Shown here: positions 54,272 through 63,180 of the stretch, piece by piece | How positions within the stretch are numbered: position 1 is the stretch's first letter | How the letters are laid out: the number at the start of each line of letters is the position of its first letter | From: Accumulibacter phosphatis | Lineage (GTDB): Bacteria > Pseudomonadota > Gammaproteobacteria > Burkholderiales > Rhodocyclaceae | Direction: 5' to 3' | Length of the DNA stretch: 64,000 nt | Assembly: GCF_000024165.1 (NCBI RefSeq) | Contig: NC_013194.1 | Span: forward strand, 1,240,001 to 1,304,000 | Made by a program: the position numbers and the translations under genes | Notes under the pieces: model-generated | Database searches by the model: none | What the model was told of the DNA's origin: nothing | The model's input: the letters and a program-made list of their open reading frames with translations, nothing else

Positions 54272-55317
54272 AGGTTATTCAGGCGGGTGCGCAGCAGCGG
54301 ATAGGTGACAAATCCGGCAAGCGAAGAGGCTTCGCCATTTGCGCGCAATGCCGACATCGTCGAATCGCCGCAGCACAGCCGGTAACGCGATTCGATGGCG
54401 ACGACGCCGGCTCTCCAGCCATCATCGCCGAGGGGTAGCGCGTAGCTGCCGCGCACGAAGGAAGTGCCTTCGCTGACCAGGCCGCGCAGGCTCCACTGGT
54501 CGCCGAGTCCATAGGCGTCGTTGATCGCTATCCCGGCGCCCAGTTCCGCCCTGCCGGTGTAGCGGTTGCCGGCATTGTCCATGTCTATGGTGCCGGCGAG
54601 GACCGCTCCCTGCCCGGCCTCGATGAGGACGCGCGTACCGCCGAGTTCCTCGCCCGGTGTCAGTACCGCACGGGCGCTGGTTGCTGGCAGGTCGTTGATG
54701 AGCAGCAGGCCGCGCTCCAGGCGCTCTTCCTCGAGTGCGCTTCCTGGTGGCAGCGCGCCGGCCAGCATGGCGCGCAGCCTGTCGTCGGAGAGGCGCGTAT
54801 CCGGTGCGCGCTTGATGTCGATACCTTCGACACGGCCCTCGATGACGCGCAGTTCGACGACGCCATCCTTGATCTCCTGCGGCGGCACGTAGGCGCGGGC
54901 GGCAAACAGGCCGCGCTTGCGCAACCACGCCTCGAACTTCGCGGCGACACGCTGCAGGCCGTCCACGCTCAGTAGCTGACCGGCGAAGGCGGCGAGGAAG
55001 GCCTGCGCCTCGGACTCCGCTACCGCACTCAGGCCGGTCACGCGAAAGGCTCGGACCTCGGTCTTCGGGCCGCTGTCGGTGGCACTCTTGGCACCGTCGA
55101 CGGCATCGGGTGTGGGCGGCATGAAGGGCGCAGCGGGCGGCTGGTCGCGGCGGATTTCCTCGCGCAGCAGCGAACCGGCGTCAGGCGGTGGCGCCGCCCA
55201 GGCTTCGCTCGCCAGACAGAGGAGTAGCGGCGTCCAGATCAGCGTTGCCGCCGCGCGCCGTTGCCGAAGAACAGGATCGTGTGGCGGGCGCAGGGGCCAG
55301 GCTCCAGTGGTGGTCAT
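54272..55317 (-). pseudogene. tpsB 5' fragment (ShlB/TpsB transporter: signal peptide, POTRA, early barrel)
   Basis: ATG at 55317 overlaps the tpsA stop in an ATGA. Signal peptide (TLIWTPLLLCLASEAWA), Pro-rich linker, POTRA_2 domain (FRVTGLSAVAESEAQAFLAA; GVVELRVIEGRVEGI) and the first barrel strands (AVLAGTIDMDNAGNRYTGR). The frame runs into the insertion sequence and stops at 54226 after a few foreign codons (DGTSD). Without the barrel's second half it cannot form a TpsB pore, so secretion of the coupled exoprotein should fail unless a second transporter helps. Confidence 0.9.
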
Positions 55318-58300
55318 GGCTTCTCTCCCGCGCGCCCCGGCGTCAGCAGATACTCGCCGCCTTCCGCGTGGCCTGCGGAAACGACGATGCCGTACTGCGG
55401 CACCTGTGGGAACTCGCTGGCCACCGCGGCCTTGATCGCGGCGTGCAGTTGCTGGCCCGAGGTCTCTTCCTTCATCTGCTCGAGCGACCGGATCAGGTTC
55501 CAGGCAAAGATCGAATGGTCGTCGTAGCCCTCGTCGGAAACGGGCTCCTCGCCGCCCGAGGAGAACGCCAGCACCGAGCGCCGCGTCAGCGTCTGCTCGC
55601 GGCTGACGCGGACGCTATCGGTCACCTTGCCTTCCCGGGTCAGCGAACCGGAGTAGCAACTGTCCGAGACCAGCATCACCTGTTTGGCCGGGATGTTGCG
55701 CAGGGCGCGGGCAATCGTCTGGTTCGAGATCCACTGGTATGGCGTCTGCACGTCAGCGTCGGTGGGCAGCCAGTAACCGGTGTGCGTGGCCTCGTCGAGA
55801 TAACCGTGGCCCGAGTACATCACCAGCACGCTGTCGTTGCGCGCGGTGTTGCGGATCAGGTCGTTCAGGGCCTTGACCAGTTCCTGGCGGTCGGCATTGT
55901 CGACCACCCTGGTCTCGTAACCCAATCGGTCGCGCAGTTGCGCGGCGATGGCGTTGGCGTCGTTGATCGGGGTCTCGAGTTCGGGGATTGGCGAGCGGTA
56001 GGCGTTGTTGCCGATCAGCAGCGCCACCTTGCGTCTGACCGCCGGTTGGTAGCCGTCGTCCGCCGCTCGCAGCGGCGTGGCGATGCACAGCTCGCTGCGA
56101 CCGTCAATGCAGTCCGGAATGTCGGCGGCGCCGGGATTCTTCGCCAGCACAGCCAGTGCGTCGGCAAAGAGCTGGCTGCGCGCCGCGTGTACCTGCCGGC
56201 TGATGGCCTGCAGGTCGCCAAGCTTCAGCACGCCGGCGAGCCGGGGCATGGTCGTGCTCGCGTCGACGATCAATTCCGGTGGAGGGGGGGGCGTTTTCGT
56301 TGTGGCGCTGGCCAGCGTACCTGTCGACGAGGCCTGGCTCGTTGCGCTGCCGCTCGGGAAATTGCTCATCGCCGCGCCACCGCTGCCCAGGCCTCCGGGG
56401 GGCGCGATGGCGGCCGACACCAGCCCGTTGGTCGGCGGATTGGCGGACGACTGCTCGTTGACCCGGGTATCGGTTGTGACGATGGCGCTTTTCACTTGAC
56501 CGACGAGCGAGGAATCGCCTCCGCCGGACGTGTAGAACACCCGGTTTGCCGACAACAGGATGTCCCCTTGAATGCTGGCGCCGTCAAAGGACACGACATA
56601 CCCGCTCAGGCCGTTCAGGTAGGTGGTGGACGGCTTGTCGGTGATCAGGGACCAGAAGCTGCCGGCCGGGAGCGTCAGAGCGCTGGCGCCGACATTGTTG
56701 GTGAAGCTGCCGCCCGCGCGTAGATCGATATGCGGCTGCACGCAGGTGCCGGTGCACAGTGGGTCCACGGTATAGACGGGGCCGAGGCCAAATCCGTAAC
56801 CCCTGTCGACGGCGACAATCGGCGCGTTGAGCGTCATGTTGCCGCCGGTGTAAAGGAGGATGTTGACGGCGGTGATGCCATTGACACCATCGACCGAGCC
56901 AACCGTAATTCCCGTGCTGCTGTCGTTGATGAGCGCGAAGTCACCGACGCTACCGCTGCCCAGATCGGCGGCGACGGTGCCGATTCTGTTGCCACCGACC
57001 GCATCGACAAGAATGATCTCGCCGCTGCCGGTTGCCACCAGTTGTCTGGCGGTTATCGGCGCCGCAGCCGACTGGCGGACCTGGCCGCCACTGCTCAACT
57101 GGAAGCTGAGCAAGCCATCGGCATTGGTCAGGGAAATCGGCGCATTGATCTGGACGCCGCCGCTGCCGGTGTCGAAGAGCAGGCCAGACGCACCCGAACC
57201 GAAGGTGATGGGAGCGTTCACCACGACGCTGCTGCCGCCCAGATGCAGGTCTCCGGCATCGATATGGCTGGCGTCGAGGTCGGCGGCGACCGTCAGGGGG
57301 CCGCCGCCGCTCCATCCGATGACAATGTTATGGGCAGCCGGTGCATGCAGGGTGGCGATTTCTGCCGGGGAAAGGCTCAGCACGCCGGCGCTCGGGCTCG
57401 ACTCGATGCGGATGGCGCGAGTCGAATCGAAAGCCCGGATGCCGATACTTGCTGCGCTGCTCGTCGTCGTGCCGGTCAGATCCAGGTCATTGGCGTGGTA
57501 CTCGACGTCCGCCGCGTTCACGCGGCCGGTGCTCGAAACAGTCAGCGTCCCTGCTGTATCGATCTTGAAGACCCCCGGGGTGCTGACGGCACTGTTGATC
57601 CGGACACCCGCCAGCGCCTCAAGACCGATCCCCAACAGTCCCGGCCCGCCCGTGATCGGCGCGTCGATGGTGATGTTGCCGCCGGGGGTGCTCAGCGCCA
57701 GGTAACCGGCATGGATCTGGCTGCCGGCAAGCGCGGCCCCCACGCTGATGTCGCCGTTCTGTGTAAAGAGCACGATAGCCCGGTCTGCATCCGCACGCAG
57801 GGTGGCGAACTGGGTTGGCGTCAGGCTCAGGACGCCCGCGCTCGGCGTCGCTTCGATGCGGATCGAGCGGCCGGGATCGTTGGGCTGGATACTCAGCGTA
57901 CCGGCGATGGCCGTCGTCGTGCCGCTCAGCACGAGGTTGTTGGCCTGGTAACGGACGGCATCGCCGCCGCCACCGCCGGGGCCGGTACCGGTGACGTTGG
58001 CGAAGACGTTCAGGGTGCCCGGCGCGGTGGCAGCGAAGCGTGAATTCAGCCCGGTTCCGGTGACGTTGCCGATGATCGTGATGTTGCGTTCGGCCACCAG
58101 GGTGAGCGCGTTGCCCGAACTCCACGACACGGGGTCATCGACGAAGATGTCGCCGGCGCCGCCAGGAGTACCCATGGTCGCCGTCTGGATGGTCACGCTG
58201 GTCGTCGCGAGGAGGCTCGACAGCGCTGGGCCGGTAATGTCGCCGCCGGATGGCACCGAACTGATGGTGTAGTCGTTCGGATCGATCAGCCAGTTTCCCG

Positions 58301-59363
58301 TCTTGCCGTAGGCTGCAGCCGTGGTGACGCGCGTGGAGGAATCGACTTTCACGCTGTGTCCGGATGTCTCGATGAAGCCGCCATCGCCGCCGCTGGGCGC
58401 GGAAGCGTCGAGGGTGCCAGCGACCTTGACGGCTCCGCCGAGCAGCTTGATCACTCCCTGGTGCTCGCTGAGCGTGGTGGCGCGGACGATGCCGCTGTTG
58501 TTGATGGCGCCGTTGGCCAGGCGACCGGCGGCGTCGGTGCTCATCAGGACCCAACCACCGTCGGCGGCTACGAGGTTCCTGTTGTCGATCAGGCCGGCGA
58601 CATCGGCCCGGTCGACGCGGATTTCGATCAGCCGGTCGCCGGAAAAGTCGACGCGCAGTTCCTCACCGCTGGCCAACGCGACAGTGCCCAGTCGGGCGGC
58701 GATGATGCCTTCGTTTCTGACTTCCGGTGCGAGGAGGGCGATGTAGCCGCCGTCGGCGGCGGTCAGCGTGCCCTGGTTGACGATGCTGCCGGAACTCTCC
58801 TTCGTGAAGCGGTAGTTGCCGCTCATGAAATCGTCGTTGCCGAGCCTGAGGCTGGCGGCCAGCAGGCCGCCGACATCGACGCGGGCGGTGGGGCCGAAAA
58901 GGACGCCGCCGGGGTTGAGCAGCCAGACCTGGCCGTTGGCGGAGAGGCGACCGTCGATGACCGAGCGTCCGCCGTCGGCGCCGACGCGGTTCAGTACTAT
59001 CGCCGAGGCGGAAGGCTGTTGGAAGCGGACGGCGGCATCGCTGCCGACATTGAAGCTGCGCCAGTCGATGACGGCCTTGGCGGATGTCTGGTCGATGCGC
59101 ATGCTGCTGCCCGTCTGACTGATCGTGGCACTGCCGGCGGTGACGACGCCGCCGGTGGGCAGCGCCGTTGCGGCGAGCACGGACGCCGCCGGCAGCGATA
59201 GCAGCCCGATGGCGGCAAGCAACAGGGATTGCTGTGCCAGTCCATGCGCCGGGCCGCTGCCGTCGGTTGGGTGCGTGTGCCGATGCGCATGGCGCGCATG
59301 AGCCGGGTCAGGCGTTGGCAAGGCGAGGTTCGTGCTTACGGCTGCCGGGTGGGTGAGGTTCAC
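55314..59363 (-). CDS. Two-partner secretion exoprotein (TpsA) with C-terminal caspase-like peptidase domain
   Basis: 1349 aa from a GTG. An extended N terminus with a hydrophobic signal (residues about 45-65) precedes a filamentous haemagglutinin TPS domain (SFNVGSDAAVRFQQPSAS, VLNRVGADGGRSVIDGRL, NPGGVLFG; residues about 65-190). A long beta-helix of Thr/Gly/Ala-rich repeats follows to about residue 1000, a PPPPPE linker, then a peptidase C14 (metacaspase-type) domain at about 1110-1340 with VALLIGNNAY, His1186 in MYSGHGY and Cys1236 in SDSCYSG. The catalytic pair is intact. Coupled to tpsB by ATGA. Confidence 0.9.
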   Translation of the reverse strand: MNLTHPAAVSTNLALPTPDPAHARHAHRHTHPTDGSGPAHGLAQQSLLLAAIGLLSLPAASVLAATALPTGGVVTAGSATISQTGSSMRIDQTSAKAVIDWRSFNVGSDAAVRFQQPSASAIVLNRVGADGGRSVIDGRLSANGQVWLLNPGGVLFGPTARVDVGGLLAASLRLGNDDFMSGNYRFTKESSGSIVNQGTLTAADGGYIALLAPEVRNEGIIAARLGTVALASGEELRVDFSGDRLIEIRVDRADVAGLIDNRNLVAADGGWVLMSTDAAGRLANGAINNSGIVRATTLSEHQGVIKLLGGAVKVAGTLDASAPSGGDGGFIETSGHSVKVDSSTRVTTAAAYGKTGNWLIDPNDYTISSVPSGGDITGPALSSLLATTSVTIQTATMGTPGGAGDIFVDDPVSWSSGNALTLVAERNITIIGNVTGTGLNSRFAATAPGTLNVFANVTGTGPGGGGGDAVRYQANNLVLSGTTTAIAGTLSIQPNDPGRSIRIEATPSAGVLSLTPTQFATLRADADRAIVLFTQNGDISVGAALAGSQIHAGYLALSTPGGNITIDAPITGGPGLLGIGLEALAGVRINSAVSTPGVFKIDTAGTLTVSSTGRVNAADVEYHANDLDLTGTTTSSAASIGIRAFDSTRAIRIESSPSAGVLSLSPAEIATLHAPAAHNIVIGWSGGGPLTVAADLDASHIDAGDLHLGGSSVVVNAPITFGSGASGLLFDTGSGGVQINAPISLTNADGLLSFQLSSGGQVRQSAAAPITARQLVATGSGEIILVDAVGGNRIGTVAADLGSGSVGDFALINDSSTGITVGSVDGVNGITAVNILLYTGGNMTLNAPIVAVDRGYGFGLGPVYTVDPLCTGTCVQPHIDLRAGGSFTNNVGASALTLPAGSFWSLITDKPSTTYLNGLSGYVVSFDGASIQGDILLSANRVFYTSGGGDSSLVGQVKSAIVTTDTRVNEQSSANPPTNGLVSAAIAPPGGLGSGGAAMSNFPSGSATSQASSTGTLASATTKTPPPPPELIVDASTTMPRLAGVLKLGDLQAISRQVHAARSQLFADALAVLAKNPGAADIPDCIDGRSELCIATPLRAADDGYQPAVRRKVALLIGNNAYRSPIPELETPINDANAIAAQLRDRLGYETRVVDNADRQELVKALNDLIRNTARNDSVLVMYSGHGYLDEATHTGYWLPTDADVQTPYQWISNQTIARALRNIPAKQVMLVSDSCYSGSLTREGKVTDSVRVSREQTLTRRSVLAFSSGGEEPVSDEGYDDHSIFAWNLIRSLEQMKEETSGQQLHAAIKAAVASEFPQVPQYGIVVSAGHAEGGEYLLTPGRAGEKP

Positions 59364-59413
59364 TGCCGTTCTCGTGTCGTTGAGGGCATGAGCTTGCCCA
59401 GTGTCTGGGCCGC

Positions 59414-59443
59414 ACTATACTCCTCCTGCCATGACAGAGGCAA
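59414..59443 (-). promoter_or_regulatory. Putative promoter for tpsA
   Basis: Minus strand TTGCCT (59443-59438) and TATAGT (59419-59414) with an 18-bp spacer, about 50 bases upstream of the tpsA GTG. Confidence 0.35.
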
Positions 59444-59550
59444 ATGCCGACCGGCGTTTCCGGGATCACCGCCGACCGGGGCGACGCCGCGAGGTTACGG
59501 GACAGAGAGGTGACCCGAAGAGAGGGCTTTGCCGGGTCTGCCTGGTCTGC

Positions 59551-59577
59551 CGGTGGTCAATCGTCGATTGACCACCG
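59551..59577. promoter_or_regulatory. Perfect palindrome, 13-bp arms, operator-like
   Basis: CGGTGGTCAATCG, one central T, then CGATTGACCACCG. It covers the -35 hexamer (TTGACC at 59568) of the gene that follows, so a protein bound there would occlude RNA polymerase. It could also form a strong hairpin in RNA, but no T-tract follows. Confidence 0.65.
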
Positions 59578-59597
59578 TTGACGGCGCCACATATACT
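59568..59597 (+). promoter_or_regulatory. Sigma70 promoter of the EAL-HDOD gene
   Basis: TTGACC (59568-59573), 18-bp spacer, TATACT (59592-59597), about 65 bases ahead of the ATG. The -35 is inside the palindrome. Confidence 0.6.
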
Positions 59598-59662
59598 CTC
59601 TGCGCTGCGCGCGTGATGGCCCGCGGGAATGACAAGAGCACACCCGGGAGTGGAGGAAACCG

Positions 59663-61054
59663 ATGTTCAGAGGCCTGCTGTCGTTTTTTCGCACGAAGAC
59701 CGGGAACGCGCCTGCCGAGGTCCCGCCGGTGGCCAAAGTCGCCGTCGCCGATGTGGGCAGGCCCGATGTCGGCCGGCCGGAAAGCCAGACGTATCTGCGG
59801 CATCGGCCGATACTCGATCGCGAACAGCGCGTGGTTGCGTATGAACTCACCGTGGAGAGGCATCGAGCGCTGCATGCCCACCAATGGCAGGCGACGTCGC
59901 GCAAGCTTTTCGGTGATGTCCTGCTTTGGCAGTTTGCGCAGGCGAGGCTGGATGCCCTCCTCATGCAGCGTCTGGTGTTTCTGCCGGTGGGTATCGGGAT
60001 CATCGACCACCCGGCGCTGGCCAGCCTGCCACGGCGTAACGTCGTGCTGCAGATTGCCTGGCACGATGAGGGTAGCCCGGGTTCGCCGAGCACGCTGCTT
60101 GCCGGTATGACCCGGCTGCGCGAACTCGGGTTTTCCCTTGCCTGCGCCCACGATCTCATGGACGGCGACGACGGATTGGCGGCTTTGGCGGACTACGTCA
60201 CGGTCGACGTGGGCCAGATGGCGCCACCCGATCTCCTCGACGTGCAACGCCGGCTGTCGGGCCGCCACCAGCAGAAGCCGCTGATGGCAATGAACGTCGA
60301 CTTCATCGAGATGTACCACGCTTGCCGCAAGATGCGCTTCGGGTATTTCCACGGTGACTTCATCAGTTGTAGCGAGGAGGCGGAAGGCAACGTCGATCTT
60401 CCCCCGTACAAGGTGGCAGCGATGGAACTGCTCAATGCGATTCGCCGGCAGGCCAATCACGACGAACTCGCGGAAAAGGCATGGTCCGACCCGACACTGG
60501 TGTTGCGTCTGCTGCGCGTCGTGAATTCGCCTGCCATTCGTCTGCGCGCGCCGATCAGCGATCTGAAGCAGGCCATCACCTACCTCGGCTACGACGAACT
60601 CTACCGCTGGGTAACGCTGCTGCTGTTTTCCAGTCATCGCCCGGAAGACAGGCAGCCGATGGAAAACGCCTGGCGCGAAACGGCCCTCGTGCGCGGGCGC
60701 TTCATGGAGGTGCTCGCCGCCGGGCGCCTGAACACGCTGGAATGCAGCCAGCTGTTCGTTGTCGGCGTCCTGTCGATGATCGACAAGCTGTTTCGCATGT
60801 CGATGCAACACGCCGTGGAGAAGTTCACGCTGCCACCGGAAGTGTCGAATGCGCTGCTCAATCACCAGGGAAAATTTGCCGGCTATCTCGAACTGGCGTT
60901 GGCCTGCGAGAGTGGTGATCAAGCGTCGATCGAGACCCTGGCCGCAGATTGTGGCTTCGACCTGAACGCCGTCAACAGATGCCAGATCGAGGCGCTGGAG
61001 TGGGTCCTCGGGTTCACCGAGGCCGCGGAAGAGCTTGCTCGAGACGCCGGTTAG
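59663..61054 (+). CDS. EAL-HDOD domain signalling protein (YuxH-like)
   Basis: 463 aa after GGAGG. Residues about 45-235 form a degenerate EAL domain (YLRHRPILDREQRVVAYELTVER; the catalytic EAL/E..N set is not preserved), and about 240-440 a HDOD domain (KVAAMELLNAIRRQA, LRLLRVVNSPAIRLR, LKQAITYLGYDELYRWVTLL). Such proteins bind rather than hydrolyse c-di-GMP and often affect motility or stress. Its promoter contains a long palindrome, so it is probably controlled by a dedicated regulator. Confidence 0.9.
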   Translation: MFRGLLSFFRTKTGNAPAEVPPVAKVAVADVGRPDVGRPESQTYLRHRPILDREQRVVAYELTVERHRALHAHQWQATSRKLFGDVLLWQFAQARLDALLMQRLVFLPVGIGIIDHPALASLPRRNVVLQIAWHDEGSPGSPSTLLAGMTRLRELGFSLACAHDLMDGDDGLAALADYVTVDVGQMAPPDLLDVQRRLSGRHQQKPLMAMNVDFIEMYHACRKMRFGYFHGDFISCSEEAEGNVDLPPYKVAAMELLNAIRRQANHDELAEKAWSDPTLVLRLLRVVNSPAIRLRAPISDLKQAITYLGYDELYRWVTLLLFSSHRPEDRQPMENAWRETALVRGRFMEVLAAGRLNTLECSQLFVVGVLSMIDKLFRMSMQHAVEKFTLPPEVSNALLNHQGKFAGYLELALACESGDQASIETLAADCGFDLNAVNRCQIEALEWVLGFTEAAEELARDAG

Positions 61055-61114
61055 TCGGCGACGGCACGGCCGCCTGCAGCGGCGGTGGTTTCAGGGGTTC
61101 CTTGCCGCCAGAAC

Positions 61115-61139
61115 AAAAAGCCCGCCTTGCGGCGGGCTT
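61115..61139 (-). terminator. Rho-independent terminator of the pcc operon
   Basis: AAGCCCGCC / GGCGGGCTT stem with loop of four; on the minus strand it is followed by TTT, in line with termination after the pccA stop at 61173. It also sits just behind the EAL-HDOD gene. Confidence 0.8.
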
Positions 61140-61172
61140 CCATGGGGAGCCAGGCATACAGCCAAACCAGAC

Positions 61173-63161
61173 TCATTCGAACTCGATGATCACCTGATCC
61201 ACCGACAGGCTCTCGCCGGGTGCAGCGACGACCTTCTTGACCTTGCAGTCGAGTTCGGCCTTGAGGACGTTTTCCATCTTCATCGCTTCGATGACGGCCA
61301 GCTTCTCGCCGGCACTGACCTGCTGTCCGGCGACGACCGACACTTCGCGCAGCAAGCCGGGCATCGGTGAGAGCAGGAACTTCGAGAGGTCCGGTGGCAG
61401 CTTCTTGGGCATCAGTGCCAGCATGCGGGCAGCGTTGGCGGTCATCACCGTCGCCTTGACCTGCTTGCCGAAGTGCACGACACGATAGAGCAGACCGATG
61501 CGTTCGAGTTGCAGACAGATCGGCGCACCGTTACAGGTGCCGTGGAAAACGAGTTCGCCGAATTTCCAGTCGGAAACCAGGTCGTAGCGGTCGGCGCCGT
61601 GCGTCACCGAGTAGCCGCCGGGGATCGGTTTCACCACCACAGGGTAGTCCTTGCCCTCCATCTGCACGACCCACTCGTCGCCGACCTTGCGCTGGTGGCC
61701 GGCCATCTGGCCGCTGACCTGGACGGCGCGATCGATATAGCGGCGACGGCCGAAGGCCGCCAATGCGGCGAGAAGCCCCGGATCGTCATGCACCACGTCG
61801 GCGGCAACGAAGCCATCCGGATACTCTTCGGCGAGGAAGGCCGTGGTGAACACGCCCGAAAGGAAGCGCGGATTCTGCATCAGCGCCGCCTGGAAGGGAA
61901 TGTTCGAATCGATGCCGCGAATCACGAACGCGTTGAGCGCGTCACGCAGTCTGGCGATCGCCTGGTCGCGGGTGCCGCCGTGGCAGATCAGCTTGGCGAT
62001 CATCGAGTCGTAGTACATCGAGATCTCGCCGCCTTCGAAGACGCCGGTGTCGACCCGGACCTGACCTTCGACGGTCTCCGGCGGCCGGTACTTGACCAGG
62101 CGGCCGACGGAAGGCAGGAAGCCGCGGAAGGGATCCTCGGCGTTGATCCGGCATTCGATCGCCCAGCCGTTCGGCTTGATGTCCTCCTGCTTGAACGGCA
62201 GGGGTTCGCCGGCGGCAACGCGGATCATCAGTTCGACGAGATCGACGCCGGTGATCATCTCGGTGACCGGATGCTCGACCTGCAGGCGGGTGTTCATTTC
62301 CAGGAAGTAGAACGACTTGTCCGAGCCGACGACGAACTCGACGGTGCCTGCGCTCTGGTAGTTGACGGCCTTGGCGAGTGCCACCGCCTGCTCGCCCATC
62401 GCCTTGCGGATCGTGTCGTCGATGAACGGCGAGGGGGCTTCCTCGAGGACCTTCTGGTGCCGCCGCTGGATCGAACACTCGCGCTCGAGCAGGTAGACGG
62501 TGTTGCCGAAGGAATCGGCGATCACCTGGATCTCGATGTGATGCGGGCCTTCGACGAATTTCTCGATGAACACGCGGTCGTCGCCGAAGCTGTTGCGGGC
62601 TTCGTTGCGGCAGGCCTCGAAGCCCTCGAAGGCTTCCTTGTCGTTGAAGGCGACGCGCAGTCCCTTGCCGCCGCCGCCGGCGGACGCCTTGATCATCACC
62701 GGGTAGCCGATTCCCTTGGCGATTTCGACGGCCTGTGGCGAGTCGGCGATCTCGGCATTGTAGCCAGGGATGGTGTTGACCTTCGCTTCCATCGCCAGCT
62801 TCTTGGAAGCGATCTTGTCGCCCATCGCGGCGACCGAATAATGCTTCGGGCCGATGAAGATGATGCCGTTATCCTCGAGGCGGCGGGAGAACTCTTCGTT
62901 CTCGGAGAGGAAGCCGTAGCCGGGGTGTACCGCCTCGGCACCAGTCGCCTGGCAGGCGGCGATGATCTTGTCGATCACCAGATACGATTCCTTGGAGGCG
63001 GCGGGGCCGATACATACGCCTTCGTCGGCCATCAGTACGTGCATCGAGTCCTTGTCGGCCTCGGAATAGACCGCGACCGTCTTGATGCCCATTTTCTTGG
63101 CGGTCTTCATGACCCGGCAGGCGATCTCGCCGCGGTTGGCGATCAGAATTTTCTTGAACAT
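61173..63161 (-). CDS. pccA: Propionyl-CoA/acetyl-CoA carboxylase alpha subunit (biotin carboxylase-BCCP)
   Basis: 662 aa. Biotin carboxylase domain from the N terminus (KKILIANRGEIACRVMKTA; ATP-grasp GGGGKGLRVA; EMNTRLQVEHPVTEMITG) to about residue 450, a linker domain, and a C-terminal biotinyl domain with the EAMKMEN biotin-Lys site. Carboxylates propionyl-CoA with PccB. GGGGAGA precedes the ATG at 63161; 19 bases separate it from the pccB stop. The propionyl assignment follows family resemblance; methylcrotonyl- or acetyl-CoA remain possible. Confidence 0.92.
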   Translation of the reverse strand: MFKKILIANRGEIACRVMKTAKKMGIKTVAVYSEADKDSMHVLMADEGVCIGPAASKESYLVIDKIIAACQATGAEAVHPGYGFLSENEEFSRRLEDNGIIFIGPKHYSVAAMGDKIASKKLAMEAKVNTIPGYNAEIADSPQAVEIAKGIGYPVMIKASAGGGGKGLRVAFNDKEAFEGFEACRNEARNSFGDDRVFIEKFVEGPHHIEIQVIADSFGNTVYLLERECSIQRRHQKVLEEAPSPFIDDTIRKAMGEQAVALAKAVNYQSAGTVEFVVGSDKSFYFLEMNTRLQVEHPVTEMITGVDLVELMIRVAAGEPLPFKQEDIKPNGWAIECRINAEDPFRGFLPSVGRLVKYRPPETVEGQVRVDTGVFEGGEISMYYDSMIAKLICHGGTRDQAIARLRDALNAFVIRGIDSNIPFQAALMQNPRFLSGVFTTAFLAEEYPDGFVAADVVHDDPGLLAALAAFGRRRYIDRAVQVSGQMAGHQRKVGDEWVVQMEGKDYPVVVKPIPGGYSVTHGADRYDLVSDWKFGELVFHGTCNGAPICLQLERIGLLYRVVHFGKQVKATVMTANAARMLALMPKKLPPDLSKFLLSPMPGLLREVSVVAGQQVSAGEKLAVIEAMKMENVLKAELDCKVKKVVAAPGESLSVDQVIIEFE

Positions 63162-63180
63162 CTCTATTTCTCCCCGTCGA

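Noticed and set aside
54226..55317. A stand-alone short TpsB-like protein
   Set aside because: The last codons come from the IS; a barrel of this length lacks the conserved second half, so it is a fragment.
55314..56300. CHAT-type rather than C14 protease domain at the end of TpsA
   Set aside because: The IGNNAY, SGHGY and DSCYSG motifs and their spacing fit C14 better; CHAT has different flanking sequence.
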